Assembly (NCBI RefSeq): GCF_009746585.1
Contig: NZ_WRPO01000007.1
Span: 99,586 to 163,585 of the forward strand
Origin: Novosphingobium aquimarinum
Lineage (GTDB): Bacteria > Pseudomonadota > Alphaproteobacteria > Sphingomonadales > Sphingomonadaceae
DNA length: 64,000 nucleotides
Reading direction: 5' to 3'
Part shown: piece by piece, positions 1 through 7,997 of the stretch
Layout of the letters: the number at the start of each line of letters is the position of its first letter
Position numbering within the stretch: position 1 is the first letter of the stretch
Program-made: the position numbers and the translations under genes
The notes under the pieces: model-generated
The model's database searches: none
What the model saw: the letters and a program-made list of their open reading frames with translations, nothing else
What the model was told of the DNA's origin: nothing

Positions 1-713
1 TCGGCTTCGACCACGTGCGCACCCTGGCCCATGCGCCCGAGCAGCGCCTCGATTCCCGCGCGGGCCCGAGCCCGCATCATCGCGTCCAGCGCGCGGCCGG
101 CCAGCAGAAAGAACAGCAGCATGACCGCGCCGTCGAAGTAGGCTTCCGGGCCGCCCGTCGCGGTATCGTAGAGCGAAAGCGCGGTGGCGAGAATCACCCC
201 GATGGAGATCGGGACGTCCATGTTCGTCCGTCGGTAGCGTAGCGCCATGGCCGCCGAGGCGAAGAAAGGACGCCCGGCATAAGCAATCACGGGAATTGCG
301 ATCAGCGCGCTGATCCAATGGAACATGGATCGCGTTTCACCGCCGGCACCGGCCCAGACGCTGACCGAGAGCAGCATGATGTTCATCATGCCGAAGCCTG
401 CCACTGCCAGAGCCCTCAGCAGGCGGCGCGTTTCGGCATCATCGCGCGCAAGCGGATTTTCGGACGCCCGCTCCGCCTCGAACCCCAGCTTTCGAATATG
501 CTCCAGCAATTGGTCTTCGCTGAGATCCGCGACATGGCTGACCGCGACGCGCTTGGCCGAGAAGTTGACTCGCGCGGCCGCGACCCCCGGCACGGCACCG
601 AGACCGCGCTCGATCTTGCCGATGCAGCCGGCGCAGCGCATGCCGGGCACGGTAAACCTACTGTCGATGCAAACGGCGGTGGGTCCGAGGTCCGTGGGGA
701 TGGGGGCGTTCAT
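1..713 (-). CDS. ccoI: cbb3 oxidase copper-importing P-type ATPase CcoI/FixI (partial, C-terminus beyond window)
   Basis: Inner-membrane P1B-type ATPase that supplies copper for cbb3 oxidase assembly. The N-terminal 237 residues are present and the gene runs off the left edge. A heavy-metal-associated domain carries the metal site MRCAGC (Cys27 and Cys30) and is followed by the first membrane helices (FHWISALIAIPVIAYAGRPF, then an N-M-D-V-P-I-S-I segment characteristic of P1B pumps). The ATP-binding and phosphorylation domains lie outside the window. The ATG at 713 is 4 bases beyond the ccoH stop, so it is the last visible gene of the ccoNOQPGHI operon. Identity is secure from motif plus context; the exact metal selectivity comes from family knowledge. 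Confidence 0.92.
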   Translation of the reverse strand, partial: MNAPIPTDLGPTAVCIDSRFTVPGMRCAGCIGKIERGLGAVPGVAAARVNFSAKRVAVSHVADLSEDQLLEHIRKLGFEAERASENPLARDDAETRRLLRALAVAGFGMMNIMLLSVSVWAGAGGETRSMFHWISALIAIPVIAYAGRPFFASAAMALRYRRTNMDVPISIGVILATALSLYDTATGGPEAYFDGAVMLLFFLLAGRALDAMMRARARAGIEALLGRMGQGAHVVEA

Positions 714-717
714 GGCG

Positions 718-1179
718 TTAATGCAGCGCTAGCTCGGTACGCCATACAGCCGCATCGGCCCGGACGAGGATCCGCAAGGTCCAGCGGCCAGCAGGCAACG
801 GCTGGCTGCTCACATAACCCCCGTCGGCGCTCTGGACGAACGAGAGCTCCTGATCGGGCAAGCGTCCCAAGGGATGGCGGGCCACTGCGGTGACACGTGC
901 GTCCGCCGGGACCTTGGCGAGTTGGAGTTCGATCCGATCGTCGGGGCGCCGCTCTGCCGCGACCGTCCAGCCGAGCGCCTTTTCTTCGGCAGCCTCGTTG
1001 AGCCAGCGATTGAAATGCTGGCTGGCGACATAGGAATTTTCGACGACCACGCCACCGAACGTCGAAGTGGCGAGCCGCGCCATTGCCATGTTGATCGCGA
1101 AGACCACCAGGAAGAAAGCGACGAGGATGAGGCTCATGTGCTTTCCGGTAAACGGCTTGCTGGTTGCATCGCGCTTCAT
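718..1179 (-). CDS. ccoH: FixH/CcoH, cbb3 oxidase assembly protein
   Basis: A 153-residue single-span membrane protein of the FixH family. The only helix is near residues 15-37 (SLILVAFFLVVFAINMAMAR); the remainder is a periplasmic domain with the FixH-like stretch TFGGVVVENSYVASQHFN, including the conserved tyrosine and the N-rich motif just after the helix. In the family it stabilises early cbb3 intermediates and works with the CcoI pump. It overlaps the upstream ccoG by 4 bases (ATGA type) and ccoI follows after 4 bases, consistent with translational coupling. Confidence 0.92.
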   Translation of the reverse strand: MKRDATSKPFTGKHMSLILVAFFLVVFAINMAMARLATSTFGGVVVENSYVASQHFNRWLNEAAEEKALGWTVAAERRPDDRIELQLAKVPADARVTAVARHPLGRLPDQELSFVQSADGGYVSSQPLPAGRWTLRILVRADAAVWRTELALH

Positions 1180-2636
1180 CGTTCGTCTCCGGGGGCGGCA
1201 AAGTGGGTTTCGACGCGGGCTTCCTCGCCTTGGTCGTCGAGCGCACGCACCACGAACGTGAAGTCCTGTCCGGTGGCGCCTTGCGGCATCATGACATAGG
1301 CGCGCATCGGCATCGTCTCATCGGCTGGGACCACGCGCGAGATCGTGCGCGCGGCTTGCTTGGCCGACGTTTCCTCGTTCCACATGACCGCGCCTGGCAG
1401 CCCGTCGAGGCTCACTTCCATCCGGCGCGGACGGCCCTCCATATTGCGAAGACGCAGCGTGTATGCGTTGCGGACAGAACCGTCGCTCAGCAGAATGAAG
1501 GGCGGGTTGCGATCCTTGGCGACCGTGAGATCGGTGTGCACGCGCGCGTCGAGCAAGAACAGCAGCGCAAACCCGATCGCACTCCAGACACCGAAATAGA
1601 GCAGCGTGCGCGGCCGCCAGATCAGCTTCATGTGGCGCGTGGGCGGTTCGCCGCGCTTTTCCTGTTCGGCATCTTCCAGCGTCGCGTAATCGATCAAGCC
1701 CCGTGGGCGCCCCGTCTCGGCCATCACGCGGTCGCAGGCATCGATGCAGAGTGCGCAGGTTATGCAGCCGACTTGCGGACCCTCGCGGATGTCGATGCCG
1801 GTCGGGCATACGGCCACGCATTGATTGCAGTCGATGCAGTCTCCGAACTGACCCGGGTTTTTGGCGGCTTTCTTGAGGCTGCCGCGGGGCTCACCGCGCC
1901 AGTCCTTGTACGTGACCGTCAGCGATTTTTCGTCGAGCATGGCGGTCTGGATGCGTGGCCACGGGCACATGTAGATGCAGACTTGCTCACGCATGAAACC
2001 GCCGAGCACGAACGTCGTCATCGTCAGGACGAAGACGGTCGCGTAGGCGACCGGGGCGGCGGTGCCCGACCAGAATTCCTGCTGCAGCGTCGGCGCATCG
2101 GCGAAGTAGAAGATCCAGGCGCCGCCGGTAGCGAAGCTGATCAGCAGATAGACACTCCACTTCGCCAGGCGGCGCGCGATCTTTGCCGGTCCCCACGGGG
2201 CCTTGTAGAGCCGGAAGCGGGCGTTGCGATCGCCATCGAAGAAGCGGTCGACATGCTGGAACAGGTCGGTCCAGACCGTCTGCGGGCAGGCATAGCCGCA
2301 CCAGGCGCGTCCCACGGCGCTGGTGACGAGGAACAGGCCGATCCCCGCCATGATCAGCAGCCCGGCGACGAAGTAGAACTCGTGCGGCCAGATCTCGATG
2401 TCGAACATGTAGAAGCGGCGATGGGCGAGGTCGACCAGCACGGCCTGGTCCGGCGCGTAAGGCCCGCGATCCCAGCGCAGCCACGGCGTGATCCAGTAGA
2501 CCAGCAGGCAGACCACCATGATCGCCCACTTGATCCGCCGGAACTTGCCGTCGATGCGCTTGTTGAAGACCGGCTCGCGCTTCGCGTAGAGCGAGAGCGG
2601 CCGGTCTTCGGTCTTGATCGGATCAGGGCTGTTCAT
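1176..2636 (-). CDS. ccoG: CcoG/RdxA/FixG, membrane ferredoxin-like copper reductase for cbb3 assembly
   Basis: Polytopic membrane protein of 486 residues, the usual CcoG length. Transmembrane segments lie around residues 37-53, 88-106, 160-178 and 195-214, with a further one near 345-362. Membrane-associated motifs AWCGYACPQTVWT (112-124) and CIYMCPWPR (220-228) are followed by two complete 4Fe-4S sites, CIDCNQCVAVCP (267-278) and CITCALCIDACD (291-302). The C-terminal ~120 residues match the Ig-like FixG domain. In Rhodobacter, CcoG reduces Cu(II) for delivery to the cbb3 assembly line. It overlaps ccoP by 14 bases and ccoH by 4. Confidence 0.95.
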   Translation of the reverse strand: MNSPDPIKTEDRPLSLYAKREPVFNKRIDGKFRRIKWAIMVVCLLVYWITPWLRWDRGPYAPDQAVLVDLAHRRFYMFDIEIWPHEFYFVAGLLIMAGIGLFLVTSAVGRAWCGYACPQTVWTDLFQHVDRFFDGDRNARFRLYKAPWGPAKIARRLAKWSVYLLISFATGGAWIFYFADAPTLQQEFWSGTAAPVAYATVFVLTMTTFVLGGFMREQVCIYMCPWPRIQTAMLDEKSLTVTYKDWRGEPRGSLKKAAKNPGQFGDCIDCNQCVAVCPTGIDIREGPQVGCITCALCIDACDRVMAETGRPRGLIDYATLEDAEQEKRGEPPTRHMKLIWRPRTLLYFGVWSAIGFALLFLLDARVHTDLTVAKDRNPPFILLSDGSVRNAYTLRLRNMEGRPRRMEVSLDGLPGAVMWNEETSAKQAARTISRVVPADETMPMRAYVMMPQGATGQDFTFVVRALDDQGEEARVETHFAAPGDER

Positions 2637-3537
2637 CGACTTTCACCGCAGGATCAGCCGCGACCTCCACAAAATCCTCTCCGCCGCCGAGCGAGTGGAC
2701 ATAGGCCGCCAGCATCTTGATCGTCGGCGGATCGAGCCGGCGATCCCAGGCGGGCATCACGCCCATCTTCGGGTTGGTAACCTGGCTCGCCACCGCTTCG
2801 CGGCTGTTGCCGTAGAGCCAGATGGCATCGGCAAGGTTCGGCGCGCCGAATTCGCGCAGCCCCTTGCCGTCGGTGCCGTGGCAGACCGCACAGTTCTGGG
2901 CGAAGACTTGCGCTCCGCGCTGCGCCGCGGCGCTTTGGGCCTCACGCCCGGAGAGGCTGAGAACGAAGCTGGTGACGTCCTGGATCTGCGCGGGCTCGAG
3001 CACGGCACCGAAGGCCGGCATCAGGCTCATGCGGGTCTGAGCGTCGCCGGGCTGCCGGATTCCGTGAATGAGCGTAGTCTCGATCGCTCTGAGATCGCCG
3101 CCCCACAGCCAGTCGTCGTCGTTGAGGTTGGGGTAGCCTTTCGATCCCGCGGCGCCCGAACCATGGCACTGCACGCAGTTGACCTTGAATGCGGCGGCAC
3201 CGCCGGCGACGGCCTGGCGCATCAGGTTGCCGTCCTCCGGAAGGCGCTCGATCGGGATGCGGGCGAGCGCCTCGCGCACGCTGGTGCGGGCTTGATCGGC
3301 GGCGCTCATCTCATCAGCGAGCTGACCGCGACTGGACCAGCCGAGCACGCCTTCGGTGCCCTGCTTCACCAGCGGCCAGGCCGGATAGGCGACGCAGTAG
3401 CCGATCGCGAAGACGATCGTCGCATAGAAGGTCCACAGCCACCAGCGGGGCAGGGGCGTGTTGAGTTCCTCGATGCCATCCCACTCATGGCCTACGGTTT
3501 CGGTCTGAGTGGCTTCATCGATACGCTTGTCAGCCAT
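2623..3537 (-). CDS. ccoP: cbb3 cytochrome c oxidase subunit III, dihaem cytochrome c CcoP
   Basis: Membrane-anchored dihaem cytochrome c that passes electrons from periplasmic cytochrome c to CcoO. The N-terminus has the CcoP signature HEWDGIEELNTPLPRWW, then a helix at residues 32-50. The periplasmic part contains two haem c sites, CVQCH (121-125) and CAVCH (216-220), each with a downstream methionine ligand region (SLMPAFG and GVMPAWD). At 304 residues it is family length. The start overlaps ccoQ by 8 bases and the stop overlaps ccoG by 14. Confidence 0.97.
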   Translation of the reverse strand: MADKRIDEATQTETVGHEWDGIEELNTPLPRWWLWTFYATIVFAIGYCVAYPAWPLVKQGTEGVLGWSSRGQLADEMSAADQARTSVREALARIPIERLPEDGNLMRQAVAGGAAAFKVNCVQCHGSGAAGSKGYPNLNDDDWLWGGDLRAIETTLIHGIRQPGDAQTRMSLMPAFGAVLEPAQIQDVTSFVLSLSGREAQSAAAQRGAQVFAQNCAVCHGTDGKGLREFGAPNLADAIWLYGNSREAVASQVTNPKMGVMPAWDRRLDPPTIKMLAAYVHSLGGGEDFVEVAADPAVKVDEQP

Positions 3538-3712
3538 CGTTCTCGTCCTTGAAGATCATGCGAGCCGCATCCTCGTTCTTGCTCCTGGCGCCGGGCCGGA
3601 AGGGCCAGAGCGCCAGAGTGGCAAACACGAGGACCATCGCGGCGAGGCCCCAGCTATCGGCGAGGTGCCGCAGCAACTCGTAGGTGGAATGTACGCTCGC
3701 GGAGAGGTTCAT
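3530..3712 (-). CDS. ccoQ: cbb3 oxidase small subunit IV, CcoQ
   Basis: A 60-residue single-helix protein between ccoO and ccoP, the canonical ccoQ position. The helix spans about residues 20-43 ([20 protein letters not shown]); the cytoplasmic tail ends with the CcoQ-like pattern [11 protein letters not shown]. It stabilises CcoP within the complex. The ATG at 3712 overlaps the ccoO stop (ATGA, 3709-3712) and the stop codon overlaps the ccoP start. A longer reading in the same frame extends upstream inside ccoO and is not needed. Confidence 0.93.
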   Translation of the reverse strand: MNLSASVHSTYELLRHLADSWGLAAMVLVFATLALWPFRPGARSKNEDAARMIFKDENDG

Positions 3713-4458
3713 CGCCCTTTCTCCGAAGCCAGTTCCTCTTGCGCGGCGGCACTGTCGACATCGACAAGCGTACCGAGCATCTGCAGGTAGGCGACCAGTG
3801 CGTCCATTTCGGTCACACGCGCGGGATCGCCGTCGAAGTCGCGGATCTGCGCCTTGGGATAGCGCTTCGCGAGATCGCCCGCATCGGCTTCGGGATCGGC
3901 CTGCGCCTTGAGGTCGGCCTGGGCGCTCTGGATGTCCTTGTCCGAATAGGGGACGCCCACGCGGCGCAGGGCCGTGAGATTGGCGGCGGGGTCCGCGACG
4001 TTCAACTCGTTCTCCGCAAGGAAGCCGAACTTCGGCATGATGCTTTCCGGGACCACCGACTGCGGATTGGTGAGGTGCTGGACGTGCCACTCGTCGGAGT
4101 AACGGCCGCCGACGCGCGCGAGATCGGGACCCGTGCGCTTCGAGCCCCACTGGAACGGATGGTCGTACATCGATTCCGCCGCGAGCGAGTAGTGGCCGTA
4201 GCGTTCCACTTCGTCGCGGAAGGGCCGGATCATCTGGCTGTGGCAGACGTAGCAGCCCTCGCGCACGTAGATGTCGCGACCCGCCTGTTCGAGCGGGGTA
4301 TAGGGCCGCATGCCGTCCACCTTCTCGATCGTATTGTCGATCCAGAAAAGCGGGGCAATCTCGACGATGCCGCCGATGGCGACCGTGACGAGGGCGGCCA
4401 GACCCAGGAGTGTGACGTTCTTTTCGAGCGTCTTGTGGCGTTCTGCCATGCTGGTCAT
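3709..4458 (-). CDS. ccoO: cbb3 oxidase subunit II, monohaem cytochrome c CcoO
   Basis: Membrane-anchored monohaem cytochrome c subunit (249 residues). An N-terminal helix near 15-38 precedes the haem site [14 protein letters not shown] (Cys69, Cys72, His73), the diagnostic CcoO motif; the distal methionine lies in [11 protein letters not shown] chose the ATG at 4458 ([12 protein letters not shown]), which has a GGAAAG ribosome-binding sequence about 10 bases upstream. A longer in-frame reading to 4617 would overlap the ccoN C-terminus and lacks family similarity. The gene starts 22 bases after the ccoN stop. Confidence 0.96.
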   Translation of the reverse strand: MTSMAERHKTLEKNVTLLGLAALVTVAIGGIVEIAPLFWIDNTIEKVDGMRPYTPLEQAGRDIYVREGCYVCHSQMIRPFRDEVERYGHYSLAAESMYDHPFQWGSKRTGPDLARVGGRYSDEWHVQHLTNPQSVVPESIMPKFGFLAENELNVADPAANLTALRRVGVPYSDKDIQSAQADLKAQADPEADAGDLAKRYPKAQIRDFDGDPARVTEMDALVAYLQMLGTLVDVDSAAAQEELASEKGR

Positions 4459-4480
4459 GGGAGGTTCTTTCCTGTTCGGA

Positions 4481-6145
4481 TCAGTTGGTGCCGAGCGGCG
4501 CGGACGCGACGATGGGGCGGTCGGCCGCGGCGTCGTAGGAAGCGTCCCGCATCGGAGGCTCCTCGCGCAGGTGACCGAGAATCGTCGCCCACACGTTCCA
4601 GACCATGATGCCGGCACCGGCGAGATACATGAGGCCGCCCAGCGCCCGCAGGGCGAACATCGGATGGAGCGCCGCGACGGTGTCGGCGAAGCTGTTCACC
4701 AGGTAGCCGTCCGGACCATATTCGCGCCACATCAGGCCCTGGGTCACGCCGGCGACCCACATGCTCGCCGCGTAGAAGACGATGCCGATGGTAGCGAGCC
4801 AGAAGTGCCAGTTCACCAGCCGCAGCGAATAGAGCCGCTCCCTCGCCCATAGCCGCGGGACCAGGTAGTAGATCGCGCCGAAGGTGATCATGCCGTTCCA
4901 GCCGAGCGCGCCGGAATGGACGTGGCCAATGGTCCAGTCGGTATAGTGGCTGAGGCTGTTGACGCTCTTGATCGAAAGCATCGGGCCTTCGAAGGTGCTC
5001 ATGCCGTAGAAGGCGAGAGCCATCACCATCATGCGGATGATCGGATCGGTGCGGACCTTGTCCCAGGCGCCGTTGAGCGTCATCAGGCCATTGATCATGC
5101 CGCCCCAGCTCGGCATCCACAGCATGACCGAGAAGACCATGCCCAGCGTCTGCGCCCAATCGGGCAGCGCGGTGTAGTGGAGGTGATGCGGGCCGGCCCA
5201 GATGTAGAGGAAAATCAACGACCAGAAGTGAATGATCGACAGCCGATAGCTGTAGATCGGGCGCTCGGCCTGCTTGGGCACGAAGTAGTACATCATCGCC
5301 AGGAAGCCGGCGGTCAGGAAGAAGCCGACCGCGTTGTGGCCATACCACCACTGCACCAGCGCGCCTTGGACGCCGGCGAACAGCGGATAGCTCTTGGAGC
5401 CGAGCAGGCTCACCGGCATGTCGAGGTTGTTGACGACGTGGAGCATCGCCACGGTCAGGATGAAGGCGAGGTAGAACCAGTTCGCGACATAGATGTGCGG
5501 TTCGCTGCGCTTCAGGATCGTGCCGACGAACACCAGCAGATAGGCGACCCAGACGATCGTCAGCCACCAGTCGACGTACCATTCGGGCTCGGCGTATTCC
5601 TTGCTCTGAGTGATGCCGAGCAGATATCCCGTCGCGGCGAGCACGATGAACAGCTGGTAGCCCCAGAACACGAAGCGCGCGAGGCCGGGCAGCGCGAGCC
5701 GGGCCCGGCACGTGCGTTGCACGACGTAGAAGCTCGTGGCGACCAAGGCGTTGCCGCCGAAGGCGAAGATCACGGCGCTGGTGTGCAGCGGGCGCAGACG
5801 GCTGAAATTGAGGTAAGGCTCCAGGTTCAGCCAGGGCCAGGTCAGCTGCGCCGCGATCAGCAGCCCGGCGGCGAAGCCCGCGACGCCCCAGAAGACCGTG
5901 GCAATGACGCCCCAGCGAATCGGATCGTCGTCGTATCGACCGGGATCGGAGGGCATGCGCAGGATGCCGCGTGCGATTGCGCCATAGTCCGCCGAACTCA
6001 CCGACACCCATAGCGCCACGAAGGCGGCAGTGGCGATGATGGTCATATGAATGGCGAAGCCCGAATCCACCGCCATCGCTGCGGCGACCACCGCGAGAAG
6101 GAGCACGGCGAACCACAAGCCGGCGCGCTGGAGCACGATTTCCAT
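4481..6145 (-). CDS. ccoN: cbb3 cytochrome c oxidase catalytic subunit I, CcoN
   Basis: Haem-copper oxidase catalytic subunit of type C (554 residues, about 14 hydrophobic segments). Visible ligands: [15 protein letters not shown] (His121, low-spin haem b), [11 protein letters not shown] and AGPHHLHY (Cu-B histidines), and [14 protein letters not shown] (haem histidines). The long N-terminal extension before the first conserved helix is typical of alphaproteobacterial and betaproteobacterial CcoN. First gene of the ccoNOQPGHI operon; the start is 63 bases from a perfect FNR/FixK box, so induction at low oxygen is the likely control. Confidence 0.97.
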   Translation of the reverse strand: MEIVLQRAGLWFAVLLLAVVAAAMAVDSGFAIHMTIIATAAFVALWVSVSSADYGAIARGILRMPSDPGRYDDDPIRWGVIATVFWGVAGFAAGLLIAAQLTWPWLNLEPYLNFSRLRPLHTSAVIFAFGGNALVATSFYVVQRTCRARLALPGLARFVFWGYQLFIVLAATGYLLGITQSKEYAEPEWYVDWWLTIVWVAYLLVFVGTILKRSEPHIYVANWFYLAFILTVAMLHVVNNLDMPVSLLGSKSYPLFAGVQGALVQWWYGHNAVGFFLTAGFLAMMYYFVPKQAERPIYSYRLSIIHFWSLIFLYIWAGPHHLHYTALPDWAQTLGMVFSVMLWMPSWGGMINGLMTLNGAWDKVRTDPIIRMMVMALAFYGMSTFEGPMLSIKSVNSLSHYTDWTIGHVHSGALGWNGMITFGAIYYLVPRLWARERLYSLRLVNWHFWLATIGIVFYAASMWVAGVTQGLMWREYGPDGYLVNSFADTVAALHPMFALRALGGLMYLAGAGIMVWNVWATILGHLREEPPMRDASYDAAADRPIVASAPLGTN

Positions 6146-6207
6146 GAAGTTGCACTCTTTGAAGCTGAACGTGACCGGCCCCGTGCAGCATCGCCGGCTC
6201 CCTCACA

Positions 6208-6221
6208 TTGACCCGAGTCAA
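6208..6221. promoter_or_regulatory. FNR/FixK box in the ccoN-ompW divergent promoter region
   Basis: The sequence TTGACCCGAGTCAA is a perfect inverted repeat (TTGAC-N4-GTCAA) matching the FNR/FixK/Anr consensus TTGAY-N4-RTCAA. It sits 63 bases upstream of ccoN and 151 bases upstream of the ompW-like gene, and an FNR-family regulator is encoded 0.9 kb away. Activation of ccoN, and possibly the ompW gene, under oxygen limitation is inferred. Confidence 0.85.
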
Positions 6222-6371
6222 ATTTGCAGGGAATCGGGAAGGATTGGCCGAATTCCGGTGAATTTGAGCGCAATCAATTCGCGTATGCCGCACTCATGGC
6301 AGGGGGGATGGGCAGCCGCATCGAAGGTTGGACGCAAGGGGCGTCCCCATCGGCTCGAAAGTGAAAGATCC

Positions 6372-7049
6372 ATGAAGAAGACTCTCGCCATGGCCGCAAT
6401 CGCGGCTGCGACGGCTCTCGCCTCCACCCCCGTTCAGGCCGGCAGTCCGGATGGAAAGATTCAGGTCAAGGTCCTCGGCACCGCCGTGCTTCCCGACGGC
6501 AAGATCGACAAGCTCAAGCGCGACGATCTCAATCTGCCCACCGGTAGCCAGACCAAGGCCAATGATAATTACGTGCCTACGCTCGCGGCGGAATACTTCT
6601 TCAACAAGAGCTTCTCGGTGGAGACGATCTGCTGCTTCACTCAGCACCACGTCAACGGGTCGGGCGCGCTCGAGGGCACGCGGATCGTCAATCACGTGCT
6701 GATCCTGCCGGCCACGGTGACGCTGAAAGCGCACCTCGATACCGGTAGCCCGATCAAGCCTTATATCGGTGCGGGCCCGACCCTTTTCGTGATCTTCGGA
6801 GAGAAACCGGGCGAGACCGCTCGGGCGCTGGGTGCCACCAGCCTGAAGATGAGCAACGAACTGGGCGTGGCGCTACAAGGCGGTGTGGACGTCGCTTTGG
6901 GCGATGGCGGTTTCGGTCTTTCGCTGGACGCCAAGAAGTACTGGGTAAACACCACGCTTCACGTCAAGGCCGGCGAGGCCGAAGTGCTGACCACCAAGCA
7001 CAAGCTCGATCCCTGGGTGCTCAGTGCGGGTGTCAGCTATCGCTTCTGA
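6372..7049 (+). CDS. ompW: OmpW-family outer-membrane beta-barrel protein
   Basis: A 225-residue exported protein with a clear signal peptide (MKKTLAMAAIAAATALASTPVQAG, cleavage after AQAG-like VQA). OmpW features include YVPTLAAEYFFNKSFSVET, LPATVTLKAHL, IKPYIGAGP and the C-terminal WVLSAGVSYRF ending in phenylalanine, required for barrel insertion. OmpW proteins form narrow eight-strand barrels for small hydrophobic molecules and are often oxygen-controlled. I chose the ATG at 6372 (GAAAG ribosome-binding sequence at 6363) because it opens the signal peptide; the same frame stays open far upstream without coding features. It is divergent from ccoN across an FNR box. Confidence 0.88.
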   Translation: MKKTLAMAAIAAATALASTPVQAGSPDGKIQVKVLGTAVLPDGKIDKLKRDDLNLPTGSQTKANDNYVPTLAAEYFFNKSFSVETICCFTQHHVNGSGALEGTRIVNHVLILPATVTLKAHLDTGSPIKPYIGAGPTLFVIFGEKPGETARALGATSLKMSNELGVALQGGVDVALGDGGFGLSLDAKKYWVNTTLHVKAGEAEVLTTKHKLDPWVLSAGVSYRF

Positions 7050-7083
7050 GCCGCGTCGATGCAGGGTGCTCCTGCCAGTCGAG

Positions 7084-7119
7084 CGTCGCCGATGGCCGGT
7101 TCATCCGGCCTCGGCGACG
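7084..7119. terminator. Strong stem-loop between convergent ompW and fnr genes
   Basis: Arms CGTCGCCG (7084-7091) plus GGCCGG (7094-7099) pair with CCGGCC (7105-7110) plus CGGCGACG (7112-7119) around a TTCAT loop. The stop codon of the minus-strand fnr gene (7101-7103) lies in the loop. No T-run follows on either side, so it may be a weak or Rho-assisted terminator or a 3'-end stabiliser. Confidence 0.5.
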
Positions 7120-7838
7120 AGCGCGTCGAAATCCGCGATGATCACTTCGCGACGCGAAGGAAGTTCGAGGATGCCGTCCTGCTTGAGCTGCGTGAACTGG
7201 CGACTGACCGTTTCGATCGTCAGGCCGAGCACATCGGCGATCTGCTGGCGCGAAAAGGGCAGCGTGATGGTGCGTCGGTTCGGCTTTTCGGCATCGATCG
7301 CGCAGCCGTTGCCCGACAAGCGTTCGGACAGTTCGACCAGAAAGCTTGCCAGCTTTTGCGAAGCAGATTTGCGTCCAAGCAGGAGCATCCAGCGCCGCGA
7401 CCGGTCGAGTTCGCCCAAGGTTCGTTCGAGAAGCTTGTGTTCGAGGGCGGGATGCTCATGCGCAAAGGCGTCGAAATCGCCGCGCGAGAACACGCAGACT
7501 TTCGCCTCCGTCAGCGCGGTGACGCCGTGGCCGCTGGTCCCGCCGAACGGTCGGCCGATGAAGTCCGAGGGGTAAACCACGCCGACGATCTGCTCGCGCC
7601 CGTCTTCCGTGTTGGAGGAAAGCTTGAGGACGCCCTCGATCACGTTGGCGACGAGGATCGAATCCTCGCCCTCCCAGATCAGCGATTCGCCGGGCTCGAC
7701 CGTGCGCGTGCGGCCGATCGCGTTGAGCGCGGCGAGCTCCGCCCCTTCGAGGGCTGAACAGATCGCGCGGTTGCGCACTACACAAAAATCACAGGATGCC
7801 ATGCATGGCCCTATATGGCGGGGGACCTGTTCGATCAA
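7101..7838 (-). CDS. fnrL: Oxygen-sensing FNR/FnrL-type transcription regulator
   Basis: CRP/FNR-family regulator of 245 residues. Four cysteines fit the [4Fe-4S] oxygen sensor: CDFCVVRNRAIC gives Cys16, Cys19 and Cys27, with Cys115 in AKVCVF as the internal ligand. A cyclic-nucleotide-like beta roll (about 35-130) and dimer helix lead to a winged helix whose recognition helix TIETVSRQFTQL has the E-x2-S-R pattern that reads TTGAT/C half-sites, matching the box at 6208. The open frame begins with TTG at 7838; an ATG at 7802 (MASCDFC) also keeps all four ligands, so the start is uncertain. The probable target is the neighbouring cco operon. Confidence 0.9.
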   Translation of the reverse strand: MIEQVPRHIGPCMASCDFCVVRNRAICSALEGAELAALNAIGRTRTVEPGESLIWEGEDSILVANVIEGVLKLSSNTEDGREQIVGVVYPSDFIGRPFGGTSGHGVTALTEAKVCVFSRGDFDAFAHEHPALEHKLLERTLGELDRSRRWMLLLGRKSASQKLASFLVELSERLSGNGCAIDAEKPNRRTITLPFSRQQIADVLGLTIETVSRQFTQLKQDGILELPSRREVIIADFDALVAEAG

Positions 7839-7997
7839 ACTGTTCGCGAAAGGGCTACCGATCTGCTCGCCGATCCCGGCGGTCTCCGCGCGGTTTCATC
7901 TGCGCTTAATCGATCCCTTGGGACGGGATAGGCTGACGCTCGTTCGCTTCGAGAGACGCGTGGGCATCGAGCGCGATTGTGGCGACGCAGGCCCGCA

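Noticed and set aside
1164..2720. Plus-strand open frame antisense to ccoG
   Set aside because: The ccoG frame shows two intact 4Fe-4S motifs and membrane helices; the antisense frame has no recognisable domain.
4455..6293. Long open frame on the same strand as ccoN in another reading frame
   Set aside because: Arginine- and histidine-rich low-complexity translation; ccoN in this region has full haem and copper ligands, which fixes the true frame.
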